DNA of 8,777 nt, taken from contig NHCX01000005.1 of NCBI GenBank assembly GCA_002168015.1, forward strand, positions 1 through 8,777, written 5' to 3'. The position numbers and the translations under genes are program-made. The notes under the pieces were generated by a model, which did not search any database, had not been told where the DNA came from, and saw only the letters and a list, made by a program, of their open reading frames with translations. This document shows positions 5,874 through 8,777 of the stretch, piece after piece (position 1 is the first letter of the stretch; the number at the start of each line of letters is the position of its first letter). This DNA comes from Verrucomicrobia bacterium TMED44. Its GTDB lineage: Bacteria > Verrucomicrobiota > Verrucomicrobiia > Opitutales > Seribacteraceae.

Positions 5874-8777
5874 ACCAGACATTGGATAATTTACCCACTT
5901 GCCACCGTCTGAGAACAGGTAGAAGAAGCGACTTTTACTTTCTGCGTTAGGTTGATAGAATACCCAATCCTTTACTGAGTCTAAATAAACATATGGATAA
6001 TGCTGTTCATTGGTCCACCACCAACCGGTTTGTAAGTCATAAAACCACATGGACGCACCTCCAGTTCCTCCAGCATACAACCAGCCATGCTCTGCATGAT
6101 ATATCCAAGGGAATTGTTGGTCCCAAAAGGTGCCAAACCAAGTTGATTGCTTCCAACCACCATCCAGTTTTTTAGAACCTGGAAAGTATCCACTTGCAGA
6201 ACTTGCCTTGGCTCCATCAGAAGAAGCCTTTGCGTCGAACTTGATTCTTCCATCTGGTTTTTCATACTTACTTAAATCACCCTTTAGACCGACTGAAATA
6301 TATTCGGCTAATGCAGCCTGGTAAGTAAAACCAAGTTTGATGTTGTCGATCGCCCCACTTCGAAAAGTGAAGTACTGATCTCCCTTGTTGTCCGCAAGGA
6401 AATCAACAATGGCAACATTCAGAGTCAGATTGTCGGCGGGAATCCCATTTTCTATGATTTTTTTCCCATTGTTCATGGTAGCATTAACCACCCGCACGCC
6501 TTGTTGGGTGACGACACTGTTTTCATCCATGATCATAGGTTTCGCAGTGATGTCATATTCGACATTGAAACCGGCAATTTGGGCAAAGCGACCTGTTCCG
6601 TCACCAGATCTTTTTGGTTTTCCTTCCGACAAAACTGTTTTGGAATAAGCGTTCTCAAGTAGAAGCTTTAATTCTGCTGCCGAAACATTCGGCACTACGG
6701 TCACGATATTGCCAAAAGGAAGGACCCTGTAAGTGTCATCAACCGATACCTTGTAACCAGATTCACCGCCAGAATTGATACTATCCCGAATTCCGCCACC
6801 GTTTGCTATAGCGACATCGGCAACGGGGGCGTTTTTGTCTTTAGCATAAGTCTGAGCAACCCATAACTGTGAATCAGCAACCAAATTCCCAACATTAGTT
6901 TCACGAGCTCGGATATCATTTTTGCCTCCAATAAGGGCAAAATTTATATCATTTGATATCTTACTTGTTGCAAGACCCGAAACAAATTCACTAACCGGCT
7001 TTTCAATTGTTTCATAGGCAATTCTGTCTGGAACCATACCATGAAACTGATCAATAGCAGAATCAACTACCCGGTTGGGTCCACCACTCCATCCAGTAAC
7101 ATCTCCGGATGAAGAAATATTTAGAGTCAATCGGCCAATGTACTTGAGTTGACCTTCAACAGTGACGACTGGTACTACTGATCCATCTTTATCTAAGCCG
7201 ATTAGAGGATAAGATCCTTGAGCATAGTCACCGGGCACCAATTTGTCAGATGGATTTGCCAAGAGATTGTCTCCTCCACCAGCAACAACTACATCTACTC
7301 CAGAGACCTGGGTAAGAAGACTAAGTTCTTCAGTCACACCCTGAAGATGACTGACGAGAATGATAACCTTTGCTCCATTTGTTGAAAGAGAATTAACTTC
7401 TGACTGCACCTTACTTGCAACATCAATGTCAACGGTCACAGGGGAAGGACTGGAAATAAAACTAAGGTTTTTAGTGGTAGCACCTACCAATCCTACCTTA
7501 ATAGTTTTTCCAGCAACCGCGACATCAACTAGAGTGCTTTTGACAATTTTGTTGGTTGCAAACAAGTCATTGAGGGGTTTATGGGCACTGAAATCAAGAT
7601 TTGATGACAAAAAGGTTGGGTATTTTGCGGACTTGATAAACACTGCAGTTGTATCTGGTCCGGCATCGAATTCATGGTTTCCGATTGCAGCAAATTCAAA
7701 ACCTGCCTGATCCATAAAATGAGAGAACAGAGGTAATGTACTTGCTGAAAGTTCTCTTCCCGGCATGAGGTTATCTCCGGCAGAAATACTTAACACACCA
7801 TGTCCCTTAGAATTGAACTCAGACCTAAGTTCATTCATTGTGGAAACGAAAAGGGCTGCTCCACCGTAAATGCCATTACCCAGTGTTGTTGGCATAAGTT
7901 GCTCTGCATCATTAGCATGCAAAATAGTTAGACGGATATCAGCTTGCGAACTTTTTACCTGAGATAGTCTAGATTCGGAGACATCATTATAAGCATGCAC
8001 CTTATATGAATAAAATTCACCTGGTTGAATCTGAACATCATAGAAACTAGTAACATTACGCCCTACTCGACCAACCTCCACAAAGGGAGCACTAAATCCC
8101 TCCTTTCGATAAATAATGAACCCATTTTCAACAGAGGAAGTATCATCCCAACTCAGGATGGAAACATCTGCGTCCTGATGAATGTTAAGACCTTTCACTG
8201 GTCCAACGGGCAGGTTGGACATTCCCCAAACTGAAGTGGAACCGCTTACTTCATTGGTTACAATTAAAAGAGGATAACCGGTCGGACTGTTGTCTGCAGA
8301 AACAAAGGTTAAACCTTCAGGTCCAACATCCCCTGCCTCTTTGGAGTCAAAACTCTTTGAGTAGTCCCGGTTGTTGGCGTACTGAACAAACTGAGGTTGC
8401 AGTGGGTCAGTGACATCATAGATAATAATTCCACTTTGACGTTCAAGACCGATGAAGGCAAAGGTTCTACCGTCAACTTCTCCGACTGCGAGTCCTTCCG
8501 GTTCTACCCCCTTGTCATCACTACGTTTGTCCACATCGTCATCATCAATATTGAATTTATCAGGATAGGTTTGCTGGACAATTTTTTCGAGATCGACCCC
8601 TGAATCATAAACCAATGAACCGTCTTTAGCAGACCAGATGGAGAAGGATCTTGCTCCATAGGAGTAGATCTCTTCATATTTTCCATCCCCATCGATATCG
8701 CCGTTTGCAGTGGTGGTCTTCAACCTCGAAAGATTAAACTTATCTGCGGTAAGATTCTGGTCGGCATCGGGATAATC
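5868..8777 (-). CDS. Exported multidomain 5'-nucleotidase/metallophosphatase (5' end outside window)
   Basis: The frame is open to the right edge; the 18 codons before the TTG at 8721-8723 (DYPDADQNLTADKFNLSR…) continue the same family match, so that TTG is internal. Numbering from it, residues 1-168 are the end of a choice-of-anchor I propeller (DIDGDGKYEE, a Ca-binding-like loop; EPEGLAV; GPEGLTF; TNEVSGSTSVW). Residues about 176-256 are fibronectin III-like (ILSWDDTSSVENGFIIYRK…FYSYKVHAYN). Residues about 264-490 are the calcineurin-like phosphatase domain of 5'-nucleotidases: D272, D316 (SAGDN), the catalytic dyad H350/D353 with N349 (GNHEFD) and H459 (VSHLQG). Residues about 570-790 are the substrate-binding 5'-nucleotidase C domain (TNVGNLVADSQLW, ANGGGIRDSI, VLPFGN, GRFAQIAGF). 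A Trp-rich tail ends the protein. It would release phosphate from nucleotides or other esters outside the cytoplasm, but usual metal ligands are replaced (E274 for His; AGGGD at 481-485 for GGHxQ), so activity is uncertain. It is first of a likely two-gene unit. Confidence 0.9.
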   Translation of the reverse strand, partial: DYPDADQNLTADKFNLSRLKTTTANGDIDGDGKYEEIYSYGARSFSIWSAKDGSLVYDSGVDLEKIVQQTYPDKFNIDDDDVDKRSDDKGVEPEGLAVGEVDGRTFAFIGLERQSGIIIYDVTDPLQPQFVQYANNRDYSKSFDSKEAGDVGPEGLTFVSADNSPTGYPLLIVTNEVSGSTSVWGMSNLPVGPVKGLNIHQDADVSILSWDDTSSVENGFIIYRKEGFSAPFVEVGRVGRNVTSFYDVQIQPGEFYSYKVHAYNDVSESRLSQVKSSQADIRLTILHANDAEQLMPTTLGNGIYGGAALFVSTMNELRSEFNSKGHGVLSISAGDNLMPGRELSASTLPLFSHFMDQAGFEFAAIGNHEFDAGPDTTAVFIKSAKYPTFLSSNLDFSAHKPLNDLFATNKIVKSTLVDVAVAGKTIKVGLVGATTKNLSFISSPSPVTVDIDVASKVQSEVNSLSTNGAKVIILVSHLQGVTEELSLLTQVSGVDVVVAGGGDNLLANPSDKLVPGDYAQGSYPLIGLDKDGSVVPVVTVEGQLKYIGRLTLNISSSGDVTGWSGGPNRVVDSAIDQFHGMVPDRIAYETIEKPVSEFVSGLATSKISNDINFALIGGKNDIRARETNVGNLVADSQLWVAQTYAKDKNAPVADVAIANGGGIRDSINSGGESGYKVSVDDTYRVLPFGNIVTVVPNVSAAELKLLLENAYSKTVLSEGKPKRSGDGTGRFAQIAGFNVEYDITAKPMIMDENSVVTQQGVRVVNATMNNGKKIIENGIPADNLTLNVAIVDFLADNKGDQYFTFRSGAIDNIKLGFTYQAALAEYISVGLKGDLSKYEKPDGRIKFDAKASSDGAKASSASGYFPGSKKLDGGWKQSTWFGTFWDQQFPWIYHAEHGWLYAGGTGGASMWFYDLQTGWWWTNEQHYPYVYLDSVKDWVFYQPNAESKSRFFYLFSDGGKWVNYPMSGQ
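5871..6191 (-). other. Trp/Tyr-rich C-terminal tail with four short aromatic units
   Basis: The last 107 residues (845-951) of the nucleotidase contain eleven Trp and many Tyr/Phe. Four units align: PWIYHAEHGWLY (872-883), MWFYDLQTGWWWT (892-904), PYVYLDSVKDWVFY (910-923) and RFFYLFSDGGKWV (932-944). The pattern is aromatic-aromatic-x-Tyr, about six residues, then Trp. It recalls in spacing the aromatic repeats of Gram-positive cell-wall-binding modules, though no homology is claimed. From memory this tail is shared by different exported proteins of Verrucomicrobia, which suggests a surface-attachment or sorting role (inference). Confidence 0.7.

Noticed and set aside
8721..8723. TTG as the start of the nucleotidase
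   Set aside because: Upstream codons in the same frame continue the choice-of-anchor I sequence, and no signal peptide follows this TTG.

Overview
The window looks like chromosomal DNA from a Gram-negative marine-type bacterium, most likely a member of the Verrucomicrobiota (Opitutae/Puniceicoccales-like). The main clues are a Trp/Tyr-rich C-terminal tail (…WIYH..HGWLY…WFYD…GWWWT…) that I associate from memory with exported proteins of that group, a WD40 protein of the style common in Planctomycetes and Verrucomicrobia, and an outer-membrane autotransporter barrel. The taxonomic call is an inference; no rRNA or other marker gene is present.

Layout. Positions 3-872 (+) hold the C-terminal part of a WD40 beta-propeller protein that starts outside the window. 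Positions 873-1421 are a 549-bp non-coding stretch with no convincing gene and, at its right end, a weak promoter candidate. Positions 1422-2600 (+) encode a complete GAF-domain class III adenylate cyclase with all catalytic residues. Positions 2601-2861 hold a perfect 26-nt tRNA/tmRNA-type 3' end in minus orientation with no tRNA body attached. It overlaps a 68-codon plus-strand ORF whose tail resembles those seen near integrases, so this may be an old attachment site.

The remaining two thirds is a minus-strand pair, probably one transcription unit. The upstream gene (5868-8777, 5' end outside the window) encodes a large exported multidomain protein: a choice-of-anchor I propeller, a fibronectin type III-like domain, a 5'-nucleotidase-type metallophosphatase, a 5'-nucleotidase C-terminal domain and the Trp-rich tail. 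After 48 bp comes a 985-residue autotransporter (2862-5819) with a signal peptide, a disordered Pro/Asn/Ser-rich segment, a predicted alpha-helical repeat passenger and a C-terminal 12-strand-type barrel.

Functional reading. The nucleotidase would hydrolyse nucleotides or other phosphate esters outside the cytoplasm, and the autotransporter would display a helical passenger at the surface; their adjacency suggests a cell-surface module, but no physical partnership can be shown from sequence. The cyclase is a separate cAMP-signalling gene on the other strand. The best leads are the unusual metal-ligand set of the phosphatase, the four-unit aromatic tail, the non-beta-helical passenger, a G8 tract in the autotransporter barrel that could cause on/off switching, and the orphan tRNA/tmRNA 3' end.
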